Shown in pieces: positions 1 to 7,928 of a DNA stretch of 64,000 nt (its first letter is position 1; the number at the start of each line of letters is the position of its first letter). The position numbers and the translations under genes were made by a program. Source of the stretch: JADJOY01 sp016713535 [NCBI: Deltaproteobacteria bacterium] (GTDB lineage: Bacteria > JADJOY01); the NCBI GenBank assembly GCA_016713535.1, contig JADJOY010000001.1, positions 104,640 to 168,639 on the forward strand, read 5' to 3'. The notes below the pieces were generated by a model, which saw only the letters and a program-made list of their open reading frames with translations, searched no databases and was not told the origin of the DNA.

Positions 1-17
1 CGAGGAAACAGACTCGC

Positions 18-49
18 GTGAAGTACCACCGCGTTGCGGTCTACTTCAC
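18..49 (-). terminator. Hairpin at the end of the GGDEF-EAL gene, possible terminator
   Basis: An inverted repeat pairs GTGAAGTA-(cc)-ACCGC with GCGGT-(c)-TACTTCAC around a 3-nt loop and overlaps the stop codon of the minus-strand gene. Downstream on the minus strand is a weakly T-rich stretch (TGTTTCC). It is a plausible intrinsic terminator but lacks a real U-run. Confidence 0.45.
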
Positions 50-1215
50 GCCGGCTTGCCCCACAGGAATCCCTGGCCGTAGGAGACGCCGAGCTGGAGG
101 AGGATCCGCAGCTCCTCGCGGTTCTCGATGCCCTCGGCGACCACGTCCGCGCCCAGCACCTTGGCGACGTGGAAGATGCGCTTGAGCATCGTGGCGCGCG
201 ACGGATCACTGCCGATCCCGGACACCACCTTGCGGTCGATCTTCACGATGTCGGGCTCGAGGAGCACCATCGACTCGAGGCAGCTCCGCCCGAAGCCGAC
301 GTCGTCGATCGCGATCAGCACGCCAGCGCGCTTGAGCTCGCTCACCGGCTCGCGCAGGTACGACGGGTCGCCGATGATCTGCTGCTCGCTGATCTCGATG
401 CAGTAGCTCGAGCGCGGGCGGTTGGCCGGGAACACCTCGAGCAAGTGCTGCACCGGGATGTCGATCATCGTCGACGGCAGCAGGTTGATGTGGAAGCGCA
501 AGCTGGGGTCGCGGTCGGCGGTGGCGGCGACCGCGGTCTTGAAGCAGTGGTGGTCCACCGGTGTGAGGATGTTGGCTTCCTGGCTGATGCGGAAGAAGTG
601 GTCGGGGCGCTCGAACGCGGGGATGGTCGAGCGGGTCAGGCACTCGTGCCCCACGATCACCTCGTCGGCGAGGCGGTAGATCGCGTGGAACACGGTCTTG
701 AGCCCCTCGCCGCGCCGGAGCAGGTCGATCAGGTCGCCCTGGGGCGTGGAAGCGTCGGGCTCGGCGTCGCTCACGCCCACGTCGTAGGACAGGCGGTTCT
801 TGCCGCCGAGCTTCGACTGACGCAGGAGCACGTGGGTCTGCGACAAGAGCTCGTCGATCGAGGGTGTGTCGTGAGCGACGCGCGCAAGCCCGAGGCTCGC
901 GGTCACGTTCACCGTTCCGGACGACAGGAACACCGGCGAGCCGGATACCGCGATGCGCGCGCGCTCGGCGACGCGGATCGCCTCCGCGGTGCGGCTGCGC
1001 GGGAGCAGCACCATGAACTCGTCGCCGCCGATCCGCGCCACGTGGTCGGTGCCGCGCATCGAGGCGCGCAGCTTGCGCGCCACCTCCTTGAGCACCACGT
1101 CGCCGACCGCGTAGCCGAGCTTGTCGTTGATGCTCTTGAAGTCGTCGAGGTCGACGAACAGCACGAAGAGCTCCGTGGAAGCCCTGCGCGCCACGTCGAT
1201 CTCGCGGGTCAGCAC
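46..1215 (-). CDS. C-terminal part of a split GGDEF-EAL cyclic-di-GMP protein
   Basis: This is the cyclase/phosphodiesterase output half of a sensor whose N-terminal half lies immediately upstream in the same frame, separated only by a TGA codon. It holds most of a GGDEF domain (residues about 1-125) with an intact GGDEF active site and an RGTD inhibitory site exactly five residues before it, then an EAL domain (about 165-389). The EAL motif reads ECL but keeps the metal-binding Glu. The later N, E, K (KIDR), E (VAEGIE) and Q (YGQGF) positions are present, and the DDFG loop reads DDVGFG. The first GTG (1213-1215) is probably not a real start, because the upstream conserved residues NRR...LQQVL run straight into it. 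The native product was probably a full-length PAS-GGDEF-EAL protein that makes and/or degrades c-di-GMP. Reinitiation here would lack the start of the GGDEF fold. Confidence 0.85.
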   Translation of the reverse strand: MLTREIDVARRASTELFVLFVDLDDFKSINDKLGYAVGDVVLKEVARKLRASMRGTDHVARIGGDEFMVLLPRSRTAEAIRVAERARIAVSGSPVFLSSGTVNVTASLGLARVAHDTPSIDELLSQTHVLLRQSKLGGKNRLSYDVGVSDAEPDASTPQGDLIDLLRRGEGLKTVFHAIYRLADEVIVGHECLTRSTIPAFERPDHFFRISQEANILTPVDHHCFKTAVAATADRDPSLRFHINLLPSTMIDIPVQHLLEVFPANRPRSSYCIEISEQQIIGDPSYLREPVSELKRAGVLIAIDDVGFGRSCLESMVLLEPDIVKIDRKVVSGIGSDPSRATMLKRIFHVAKVLGADVVAEGIENREELRILLQLGVSYGQGFLWGKPA

Positions 1216-1224
1216 CTGCTGCAG

Positions 1225-1227
1225 TCA
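1225..1227 (-). other. In-frame TGA interrupting the GGDEF domain
   Basis: The minus-strand reading is ...CTC TTG AAC CGG CGC TGA CTG CAG CAG..., with coding similarity continuing in the same frame on both sides. Family members commonly have Trp (TGG) directly after LLNRR, so one G-to-A difference explains the stop. Confidence 0.85.
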
Positions 1228-2604
1228 GCGCCGGTTCAAGAGCTCGGTGGGTGGATCGACCAGCGTCATCGTCTCGAGCCGCGTGTTGGCGGTCTGGAGA
1301 CGCTCGGTGAGCTCGCGCTGCTGGTCCTCGGCGCGCTTCCTCTCGGTGATGTCACGCGCGACGACCAGCCGGCGCGACTCGCGGTCGGCGCTGCGGTAGG
1401 CGCGTCCCACCGACTCGAACCACCGGTACTGGCCGTTCTTGTGGCGGTAGCGGAACACGAGCTGGCCGCCACGCGGTCCGCCCGGGGCCTCGCTCTGCAC
1501 CGCGCGCACGAAGCTCTCCATCACGCGCGGGCGGTCCTCGGGGTGGATGAGCGCGAAGATCTCGCGGCCGACGAGGTCGTCGGTCTCGTAGCCCAGCACC
1601 TCGCGGTAGTTGCGGCTGACGTAGAGGAAGCGCCCGTCGACCGAGATCTCGCAGATCAAGTCGTAGGCGTTGTCGGCGAGCGCGCGATAGCGCTCGTCGC
1701 CGGCGCGCAGCGCGTCCTCGACGCGCTTGCGCTCGGTGATGTCCTCGTGGACCTCGACCAGGTACGCGGTCTTGCCGTTGGTGCCGCGCGCCGGGGAGAT
1801 CGAGGCCGATGCCCAGTAGTAGTCGCCGTTGCGCCGCTTGTAGCGGAACTCACCGCGCCACTCGAGGCCGCGTTCGACCGTCTCCCAGAACTTGGCCTTC
1901 TCCTCGAGCGTGAGGTCGGAGAGCTCGAGCAACCGCGAGCCCAGGATCTCGGCGTGCGAGAAGCCTGTGAGCTGCGTGAACTTCGGGTTCACGTAGTCGA
2001 TGTTGCCCTTGGGGTCGGCGATGATCACGGCCGCCGGGCTCTGGTCGACCGCGAACGAGAGCCGACGCGCCGACTCGACGGTGTGCTTGGCGCGGGTCTC
2101 CTGGCGCACCCCTAGCTCGGCGATCGCCAGCCGTACCTTGAGCACCGCCTCGTCGAGCGGGCGCATCAGGTAGTCGTTGCAGCCGGCCTGGAGGAGGGCT
2201 TGCAGCGAGCTCGGTTGGGCCGACGCGGTGAGCGCCAGGATCACGGTGCGATCGCCGCCCGGGATCGCGCGGATGCGCCGCGTGAGCGGCACGCCGTGGG
2301 TCTCGAGGAGCGTGGAGCTGACCAGCAGCAAGGCGGGAGGATCCGCCTGGCAGAGCGTCCATGCGGTGTCGCCGTCGGCGCACGCCGTGACGTCGTGTCC
2401 GCGGGAGCCGAGCACCTGCTCCAGGAGCGCACGCGACGTAGCGTCTTCGTCGGCGACCAGCGTCCGCATGCGGCTCTGGGTCACCGCTGCCGGGTTGGGC
2501 AGCTGGCGAACCGCCGCGGTGCTTGGGCGGGGCGGAGTCACGTTGCGGCGACTGGGGTCGGCTTCCACACTCTGCGCCAAGGTAGAGCCGCGCGGGGGCG
2601 CCAT
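1225..2604 (-). CDS. N-terminal part of the split sensor: receiver-like + two PAS domains
   Basis: Input half of the GGDEF-EAL protein that continues at 46-1215. The start is ATG at 2604, preceded by a strong GGGAGGA eight bases upstream; a longer reading from TTG at 2649 is less likely. The 459 residues hold a receiver-like domain (about 46-170), PAS 1 (185-300, ending DITERKR), PAS 2 (315-430, ending DITERKR), a short coiled linker and the beginning of GGDEF (DPPTELLNRR). The receiver appears degenerate: the phosphoacceptor Asp at the end of strand 3 is Ser (LLLVSS) and the conserved Lys of strand 5 is Arg (LMRP). It probably does not work as a normal phosphorylation switch. The ORF ends at TGA where Trp would be expected in the NRRW motif, so this is either a nonsense mutation or a sequence error. 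Confidence 0.85.
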   Translation of the reverse strand: MAPPRGSTLAQSVEADPSRRNVTPPRPSTAAVRQLPNPAAVTQSRMRTLVADEDATSRALLEQVLGSRGHDVTACADGDTAWTLCQADPPALLLVSSTLLETHGVPLTRRIRAIPGGDRTVILALTASAQPSSLQALLQAGCNDYLMRPLDEAVLKVRLAIAELGVRQETRAKHTVESARRLSFAVDQSPAAVIIADPKGNIDYVNPKFTQLTGFSHAEILGSRLLELSDLTLEEKAKFWETVERGLEWRGEFRYKRRNGDYYWASASISPARGTNGKTAYLVEVHEDITERKRVEDALRAGDERYRALADNAYDLICEISVDGRFLYVSRNYREVLGYETDDLVGREIFALIHPEDRPRVMESFVRAVQSEAPGGPRGGQLVFRYRHKNGQYRWFESVGRAYRSADRESRRLVVARDITERKRAEDQQRELTERLQTANTRLETMTLVDPPTELLNRR

Positions 2605-2798
2605 CGAGTTCCTCCCAGGACGATAACCATCCGAGAGGTCCATGAGCAATGTTCGTACCGCCGGCCGAATGACGCGCCGCGCGACGAAATCTGCGGAATC
2701 CGTGCGGATTTCGTGAGCTCACCCGAGGGAGAACGGGCGACGTGCCCGCACGATGGCCCCGGCAGATAGCCGGGTTCCGGCGCGGATTGTCAGTCTCG

Positions 2799-3350
2799 TC
2801 AACGGGTTGACACTGATCGCGCCGACGCGGGCGCCGCGGAGCCGAGCTCCTCGGCCACGCCACGCGACCAGTCGCGGATCTTGTCCCAGTCGCGGAAATC
2901 GCCGGTGCGCGGCCGGAACACCCTGAGCTGGAGCTGCTCGCGAAGCCCCACGATCGCTGGGTTCACGCGGCCCGCGAAGAGACCGATCCGGCGCGGCTCG
3001 ATCCCTGGCACGAGGTGATGCAGGCGACGCAGCAGCCGCACCGTGTGGCGCTCGTTGGCGTGGGGGCCGTCCGGGACCCGGATGCCGAGCGCGAAGAACC
3101 ACAGCGGGCGCCCGCGCAGCGACTCGCCGTGCGCGCGCACCCACGCCGAGGCACTCTCGAGCCAGCGCCGCGAGTACACCGGCGCCCCCACGATCACCGC
3201 GCCGTAGGGGGTGGGGTCGAGGACCTCGGAGGTGCGCCGCACGCTCACCGCGTGCCCGCGCGCGGCGAGCTCCTCACCGACCACGCGCGCCACCTCGGCG
3301 GTGGCGCCGAAGCGGCTCTCGAAGGCGACCAGGACGGGAGGCGGCGTCAC
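2799..3350 (-). CDS. Flavodoxin-domain protein (HemG-like)
   Basis: A 183-residue single-domain flavodoxin-fold protein. The N-terminus (VLVAFESRFGATAEVA) carries the phosphate-binding loop for FMN, followed by AVIVGAPVYSRRW typical of HemG/flavodoxin proteins, where the AP-Y segment packs on the flavin. It most resembles the menaquinone-dependent protoporphyrinogen oxidase/flavodoxin superfamily, but orthology to HemG cannot be proven from sequence alone. The start is GTG at 3348-3350, which overlaps the TGA of the upstream REC-PAS gene (GTGA), so the pair is translationally coupled. The longer reading into the upstream gene is low-complexity shadow. A weak hairpin (2791-2815) surrounds the stop. 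The 194 bp between this gene and the next minus-strand gene contain no recognisable site. Confidence 0.8.
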   Translation of the reverse strand: MTPPPVLVAFESRFGATAEVARVVGEELAARGHAVSVRRTSEVLDPTPYGAVIVGAPVYSRRWLESASAWVRAHGESLRGRPLWFFALGIRVPDGPHANERHTVRLLRRLHHLVPGIEPRRIGLFAGRVNPAIVGLREQLQLRVFRPRTGDFRDWDKIRDWSRGVAEELGSAAPASARSVSTR

Positions 3351-4819
3351 GGACGGGGCTGGGAGGTGCGTTGTCGCTCGCGGAAGCGCTCGAGCTCTTC
3401 CTCGGCCTCGAGGCGCTCGGTCACGTCGAAGATCGTCCCGCCGACGCAGCGCACCTCGTCCTCGTCGAAGATGGCACGTCCGCGCTCCTCGACCCAGCGC
3501 CACGTGCCGCTCGCGTGGCGCAGCCGGTACGTGGCCTCGAAGGGCTTGCGCTGCGCGATCGCCGAGTCGATGCGCGCGAACACCCGGTCACGGTCGTCGG
3601 GGTGGACCAGCTCGCCCCACGCCTGCGTCCCCGAGACGAAGTCGGGGGCGCGGTGCCCGGTGAGGGTCTCGACGGCGACGCTCAGGAAGAGCGGCGAGCG
3701 GCGCATGTCGTGGCGCACCAGGTAGACGACCCCGGGCACGCACCGCGCGACCGTGCGGAATTGATCGTCGCGGGTCTTGACCTCGCGCAGGCTGGCGGCG
3801 AGGTCGGCGTTGAGCTGGGTGAGCTCAGCGTTCTTGCGCTCGACCTCGGCGAGCAATTCGGCGCGGGTGTCGGCGAGCGCGCGCTGGGCCCGCGCCTCGG
3901 CGTCGGCGAGCTCACGGCGCAGGGCTTCCTCGCGCAACCGCGCTTGCTGGTCCTCGCTGCGGCGGCGTCTGAGATGCGCGCGGATGCGGCCTGCGATCAC
4001 CTCGAGCCCGCCTTCGAGGCTGACGAAGTCGTCGGCGCCCGCGTGGAGCGCGGCGACGGCGTCGTGCGGCTCGTCGTGGAGCGCGAGCACCACCACCGGG
4101 GTGCTCGGGTGCTGCCCGCGGACCGCGCGGATCGTCGCGGGTGTGCGATCGTTCTGTGCGAGCAGCAGGCACTCGGCGTTGGCGAGGCCCGAGGCCGCCG
4201 ACGGCTCGGCGTTCACGATCTCGAGGTCGAGCCCCTGGTGGCGCAGGCCGCGCAGCACCAGCTCGAGCTCGATCGGACGCGGCGCCGGGATCAACGCGAG
4301 GACCTGCCGCACGTCGCCACCGGCGCTCGTGCCCGGCGGTGGCGCGATCACCGTGGAGGGGGGCCGCCGCACCAGCGCGCCGACGCGCGCCACGATCATC
4401 TCGAGGGGCGTCGACTTGCGGATGTAGACGTCGGCGCCGCCCTCCAGGCCGCGCGCCTCGGGCGGCGCGGCGTCGGCGCCGGTGAGCAGGATGCACGGGA
4501 TGTTCTGCAGCGACGGATGCGAGCGCACCCGCTGAATCACCGCCATGCCGTTGATGCCGGGCAGCTCGTAGTCGGTCACCAGCACGTCGGGCGCCGACGT
4601 GAGCACCAGACGGAGCCCCGCTTCGCCGGTGGCGGCGTCGAGCACCGTGTAGCCGTCCTTCTCGAGGGCCGAGCGCAGGGCACGGCGGATGCCATCGCTG
4701 TCGTCGACGAGGACGACGCGACGGGGGCGGCGGGGCTCGGGGTGTCGGCCATCGGAGGAGGGCGGGCCGGCCTCGAAAAATGGGGAGCCGATCCTAGGGA
4801 TTCCGGACGCGGACCGCAA
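3347..4819 (-). CDS. Two-receiver, coiled-coil and PAS signalling protein
   Basis: A 490-residue protein with an N-terminal canonical receiver (about 34-150: VVLVDDSD acidic pair, VTDYELPG phosphoacceptor Asp, LLTGAD, and a conserved Lys in YIRKSTP), then a second, weaker receiver-like domain (about 165-285: EIVNAEP, LLLAQND, ADDFVSLEG) lacking the usual Lys. An Arg/Glu-rich coiled coil follows (about 290-350), then a PAS/PAC domain (355-475, ending DVTERLEAEEELERF). No kinase, cyclase or DNA-binding output is present, so it probably works as a phosphorylation-controlled partner of another kinase. The start is uncertain: TTG at 4819 gives the longest product and no ATG precedes the receiver. 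The stop overlaps the flavodoxin start (GTGA). It is transcribed divergently from the hydrolase at 4866. Confidence 0.82.
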   Translation of the reverse strand: MRSASGIPRIGSPFFEAGPPSSDGRHPEPRRPRRVVLVDDSDGIRRALRSALEKDGYTVLDAATGEAGLRLVLTSAPDVLVTDYELPGINGMAVIQRVRSHPSLQNIPCILLTGADAAPPEARGLEGGADVYIRKSTPLEMIVARVGALVRRPPSTVIAPPPGTSAGGDVRQVLALIPAPRPIELELVLRGLRHQGLDLEIVNAEPSAASGLANAECLLLAQNDRTPATIRAVRGQHPSTPVVVLALHDEPHDAVAALHAGADDFVSLEGGLEVIAGRIRAHLRRRRSEDQQARLREEALRRELADAEARAQRALADTRAELLAEVERKNAELTQLNADLAASLREVKTRDDQFRTVARCVPGVVYLVRHDMRRSPLFLSVAVETLTGHRAPDFVSGTQAWGELVHPDDRDRVFARIDSAIAQRKPFEATYRLRHASGTWRWVEERGRAIFDEDEVRCVGGTIFDVTERLEAEEELERFRERQRTSQPRP

Positions 4820-4865
4820 GGACTTCCGTGCGGTGCGCTCGGGCGGGATCGGCTAGGATCGCGCG

Positions 4866-5522
4866 ATGCGGTCCGGGATGACCTCCGAGGCGATCGAGGT
4901 CCCGGTCGGCGGCGGGGCGGGCGGCCCCACCCACGACCTCGAGGCGCTGTGGGGCGAGGCCGGCGGCGCGGCGCTCGACGGCGCGGTGCTCGCTCCGCCG
5001 CATCCGCTCTACGGCGGCACGATCGACGCGCCGATCCTGCTCGCGCTCGCGGGGGCGGCGCGCGACGGCGGCGTCCGCGCGCTGCGCTTCAACTGGCGCG
5101 GGATCGGCGCGAGCACAGGGCGTGCCACGGACGATCCGGCCGCGGCCGTCGAGGACTACCGGGCTGCGCTGGCCGAGGTGGCGCGGCGCGCGCCGGGTCG
5201 GCTCTTCGCGGGTGGCTACTCGTGGGGCGCGATGAGTGCCGCGCGAGCGGCGGTCGGCGAGCCGCGGGTGCGCGGGCTCGTACTGGTGGCGCCTCCCGCG
5301 ATGATGCTCGACGGCGACGCGCTCGCGGCCCTCGACCGCGACGTGCTCGTGCTGTGCGGCGAGCACGACCGGATCGCGCCGCCGCGCCGGCTCGCCGAGC
5401 TGCTCGCGGGCGCGCCGCGAGCGCGGCTCGTCACGATCGTCGGCGCCGACCACTTCTTCGGCGCGAGCCTGGGCGAGCTCGCCGATCGCACGCGCGAGTG
5501 GCTCGCGGCGATCCCGCGCTGA
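4866..5522 (+). CDS. Alpha/beta hydrolase, dienelactone-hydrolase-like
   Basis: A 218-residue cytosolic alpha/beta hydrolase. Visible elements are an HPLYGG oxyanion-hole segment (about residue 41), the strand/turn LRFNWRGIGAS that precedes the nucleophile elbow in COG2945-type hydrolases, the elbow GYSWGA with Ser nucleophile (about 119), an acid residue in CGEHDRIAP (about 162) and a catalytic His in GADHFFG (about 196). The size matches the small serine hydrolases (KAN/TEX30-like) that lack a lid domain. The substrate cannot be inferred. ATG at 4866 or the in-frame ATG at 4878 are both possible. It is convergent with the PilZ gene; the space between holds the repeat array at 5599-5679. Confidence 0.8.
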   Translation: MRSGMTSEAIEVPVGGGAGGPTHDLEALWGEAGGAALDGAVLAPPHPLYGGTIDAPILLALAGAARDGGVRALRFNWRGIGASTGRATDDPAAAVEDYRAALAEVARRAPGRLFAGGYSWGAMSAARAAVGEPRVRGLVLVAPPAMMLDGDALAALDRDVLVLCGEHDRIAPPRRLAELLAGAPRARLVTIVGADHFFGASLGELADRTREWLAAIPR

Positions 5523-5598
5523 GCTCCCGCTCCCTCGCCGTCCAGGACGCGGCGACTGCGCCGGGTCGCCGGGGCCGAGGCGCCGGAGCCGTTCGGAA

Positions 5599-5679
5599 TC
5601 AATGGCGGATGCCAGTGAAAAACAACACAAGTCGCCACTGAAAAAGTACAAAATCCGCCATTGAAAAATGATGCAAGTT
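5599..5679. repeat. 23-bp direct-repeat array within an inverted repeat, possible IS21-type end remnant
   Basis: Three copies of GCCANTGAAAAA begin at 5611, 5634 and 5657, an exact 23-bp period. The first and third copies are also followed by CAAGT. A perfect 12-bp inverted repeat, TCAATGGCGGAT (5599-5610) and ATCCGCCATTGA (5653-5664), brackets two of them. The stretch is strikingly A-rich against its surroundings. Multiple short terminal repeats of this style occur at IS21-family ends, but no istA/istB gene remains here. Alternatives are a regulator-binding array or iterons. Confidence 0.5.
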
Positions 5680-5680
5680 G

Positions 5681-6238
5681 CTATCCGAGTGCGCGCGAAA
5701 TCACATGTTTCTGGGCGAGAACACGCGCCGTACGCCGCGGAATCAGGGGTGGGACGGGCGCCGCACCATTACGGCGCCCGTCCCGGGGGGCGGAGATCCC
5801 AAGAGGGATCTCCGTGGGTGGGTAGGGTGAGTGGATCGGCCGGTCGTCCGCCTGAGTGGAGGCGGCCGAGCAGCTGCGCGCGAGGGTCTCCGCGAGGGAC
5901 TCACGATCGGCGAACGCGGCGCGATCGAACGCGAGCGCCACGCGGTCGCAGGGCTCGCCATCCGCCCCGGGAACGCCGAGACGGACCACATGCCCAGCGA
6001 GCGCGACCACCCGTGAGGTGCCAGGGAAGCGGAACCACAGCTCCACCGGGTGCAGGCGCGGCAACGTCAGCGACGCCGAGGCGAGGATGCCGCACGCGCT
6101 CACGTTCACCGTGCGCGCCGTCCACGCCACCTCGCCCGCGTGCAGGTGCACCGGGATGGCGAGCGGGAAGCGCGGAAACGCCCGCCGCTCGCGCCCTGCA
6201 ACGCGGGAAGTTGCGCGCGGGCTCCACGAGGTGGACAT
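5681..6238 (-). CDS. PilZ-domain protein with an atypical C-terminal tail
   Basis: The N-terminal ~115 residues form a PilZ domain, a c-di-GMP receptor. The RxxxR-type motif (ERRAFPRF, about 17-24) and the N-x-S-x-x-G motif (NVSACG, about 45-50) are both present, separated as in the family. The start ATG (6236-6238) has GGAG nine bases upstream. The 185-residue length exceeds a usual single PilZ protein; the last ~70 residues are Pro/Arg-rich, are encoded across two strong hairpins (5751-5813), and look like read-through rather than a domain. The native stop may have been lost to an indel, or the tail may be genuinely disordered. It lies next to the repeat array at 5599-5679, so insertion or excision damage is conceivable. 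Confidence 0.7.
   Translation of the reverse strand: MSTSWSPRATSRVAGRERRAFPRFPLAIPVHLHAGEVAWTARTVNVSACGILASASLTLPRLHPVELWFRFPGTSRVVALAGHVVRLGVPGADGEPCDRVALAFDRAAFADRESLAETLARSCSAASTQADDRPIHSPYPPTEIPLGISAPRDGRRNGAAPVPPLIPRRTARVLAQKHVISRALG
5751..5813. repeat. Two tandem perfect hairpins inside the PilZ ORF tail
   Basis: Hairpin 1: GGGACGGGCGCCG (5751-5763) pairs perfectly with CGGCGCCCGTCCC (5772-5784) around an 8-nt loop. Hairpin 2: GGAGATCCC (5792-5800) pairs with GGGATCTCC (5805-5813) around AAGA. Both could form on either transcript. There is no U-run, so they resemble repeat-type hairpins more than a classical terminator. Confidence 0.65.
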
Positions 6239-6469
6239 GGTCGAGTCTCCAGAAGGAATGAGGCCAGCGCGCCAGCCACGAGCGAGTTCGAGTCACGACT
6301 CGTCTCCTTGCAGGCGGCTTGCCAGCGGGCGGCGCGCCGCGAAACCGGCGCAAAGCCGCAATGGACGGGGTGCCGCCCCGGTGGGCCGCTGCGCGCGCCA
6401 GCAACCGGCGGCTACGCCGCCAACCGCAATTGGCGTGACGCTGAAACCCGGGAGACGATCGGACGCGAC

Positions 6470-6681
6470 GCGGGGGGGCGGAGCCCCCCGCGCTACGAAG
6501 CCCATCGTAGCGACGGGGGTTCCATCCCCCGTCGCCGCGCCCACGCGGCGTCCGTAAGCCACGCAAGTGGGAAGCTTCACAGCCTCAGCGCGACGCCACG
6601 AGCGTGAGCCGAGTGACTCGGGGCGGGGTCTTGGAAAGACCCCGTGGAAGCCCAGCGGCGGGGGGCTGGAACAGCCCCCCG
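6470..6681 (-). repeat. Five-hairpin intergenic repeat, copy A
   Basis: Read on the minus strand this matches the element at 21714-22052 in order and sequence: a GGGGGGCTG-type hairpin (6659-6681), a CGGGGTCTT/AAGACCCCG hairpin (6624-6644), a shared GAGTCACTCG...CTCGTGGCGTCGCG...GAGGCTGTGAA segment, a GCGACGGGGG/CCCCCGTCGC hairpin (6510-6535), a CGCTACGA/TCGTAGCG hairpin (6491-6512) and a GCGGGGGG/CCCCCCGC hairpin (6470-6491). Stems are identical or nearly so between copies, while loops differ. The adjoining 6239-6469 holds smaller GC palindromes but no gene I can support. Confidence 0.8.
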
Positions 6682-6689
6682 CAGGAAAC

Positions 6690-7928
6690 TCACTCCGGAC
6701 CGAGCGGGAAGCGCGTTTCCTCGCAGCCGTAGGCCTTGGGCGTGAGCTCGATGACGGTGTGCAGCGGTACGCTCACGAACGGCACCTGCTCGCGCGGCAC
6801 GTCGGCGAGGTACGCGTAGAGGCAGCGGATCACCGCCTGGTGACCGATCACCAGCACCGGCTCGCGGTGACGCTCGATCTCGGTGAGCACCGGGTCGAGG
6901 CGGCGGATCACGTCCTCGTACGACTCGCCGCGCGGGTAGCGGTAGCGCAGCTTGTCGGCGCGCCGCGCCGCGTACTCGTCGGGCATGCGCTCCTGGATCT
7001 CGGCGTAGGTCATGCCGTCGCAGATGCCGGCGTCGATCTCGTCGAGGGACTTGATCGGCAGGAACGAGCGGCGCAGCTCCCACGCGGTCTCGATCCCCCG
7101 CTTCAAGGTGCTCGTCCACACGTGCAGCACCGGCGGGCCGTCGCTGGCGACGAAGTCGCGCAGCCGGTAGGCGAAGGCGCGCCCGCGCTCGGAGAGTGAG
7201 GAGTCGCCGCCGACGACGCCGCGCAGGTTGTCCTGGCTCTCGCCGTGGCGGGTGAGCCAGATGCGGCGCGGCACCGTGTGGAGGTTGACCAGGAATTGGA
7301 CGATCCGCCCCGGCACGTAGCCCTCGATGCGATTGACGACGACCTTGCGGCCCGCGTTGATCATCTTCACGTAGCTCGCCTCGTCCGACTGGATCGGCTC
7401 GTAGGCGCGCTCGTAGTTGGCGATGCGGCGGCGGAAGTCGGCGGCGGCCTCGTCGGGTGTCAGGTCCTGGTAGTCGGGTGAGGTGATCTTGGTCTCGCGG
7501 ATGTTGGCCTCGATCATCGCGGGGTCGTCGCAGATGAGCTCGAGGAAGAGCACCGAGAGCCCCGCCTTCTCGCAGCGCTCGCGCACCCGGGTGCGGCGCT
7601 CGAGGGTCGAGTTGGTGGCGTCGAAGATGCCGATCTGACCGGTGGTGCCGAGCCACGCGATCATGTCGTCGAGGGCGTGGCTCGCGAGCTGGAAGCGGAT
7701 CCCGTCCGCTTCCAGGTTGTCGGGATCGAAGAACTCGGCCGGCATGTTCACGCCGACGCGCTCGCGGCGGTAGTTGCCGACGTTGAAGACCTGCGCGCGG
7801 TAGCCGAGCCAGCCGAGATACCGCGCCAGCTTGCGCGCCGTGTAGGTCTTGCCGCGCGCCGGCAGTCCGACCATGACCACCGCGATGCGCGCGTCGATGG
7901 GCGGCGGCACCGAGATGGGCTCGGTCAC
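6690..7928 (-). CDS. Bifunctional 6-phosphofructo-2-kinase / fructose-2,6-bisphosphatase-like protein
   Basis: A 412-residue protein with the full eukaryotic PFKFB layout. The N-terminal P-loop kinase domain (about 14-220) has Walker A GLPARGKT (21-28), then FNVGNYRRE and FDATNST, both hallmark PFK-2 segments. The C-terminal histidine-phosphatase domain (about 222-405) has LTRHGES with the phosphorylated His228, the catalytic Glu in EIDAG (about 298) followed by the family CxxMTYxEI pattern, YPRGESYED, and the second His363 in GHQAV. Members normally make or break fructose-2,6-bisphosphate, a glycolytic regulator in eukaryotes; in bacteria the family is uncommon and the in vivo substrate is uncertain. 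The GTG start (7926-7928) overlaps the TGA of the upstream Nudix gene (GTGA), so both are coupled. The end lies beside repeat copy A. Confidence 0.9.
   Translation of the reverse strand: MTEPISVPPPIDARIAVVMVGLPARGKTYTARKLARYLGWLGYRAQVFNVGNYRRERVGVNMPAEFFDPDNLEADGIRFQLASHALDDMIAWLGTTGQIGIFDATNSTLERRTRVRERCEKAGLSVLFLELICDDPAMIEANIRETKITSPDYQDLTPDEAAADFRRRIANYERAYEPIQSDEASYVKMINAGRKVVVNRIEGYVPGRIVQFLVNLHTVPRRIWLTRHGESQDNLRGVVGGDSSLSERGRAFAYRLRDFVASDGPPVLHVWTSTLKRGIETAWELRRSFLPIKSLDEIDAGICDGMTYAEIQERMPDEYAARRADKLRYRYPRGESYEDVIRRLDPVLTEIERHREPVLVIGHQAVIRCLYAYLADVPREQVPFVSVPLHTVIELTPKAYGCEETRFPLGPE

Noticed and set aside
2791-2815. Hairpin at the flavodoxin stop as an intrinsic terminator
   Set aside because: Short bulged stem and no U-run after it.
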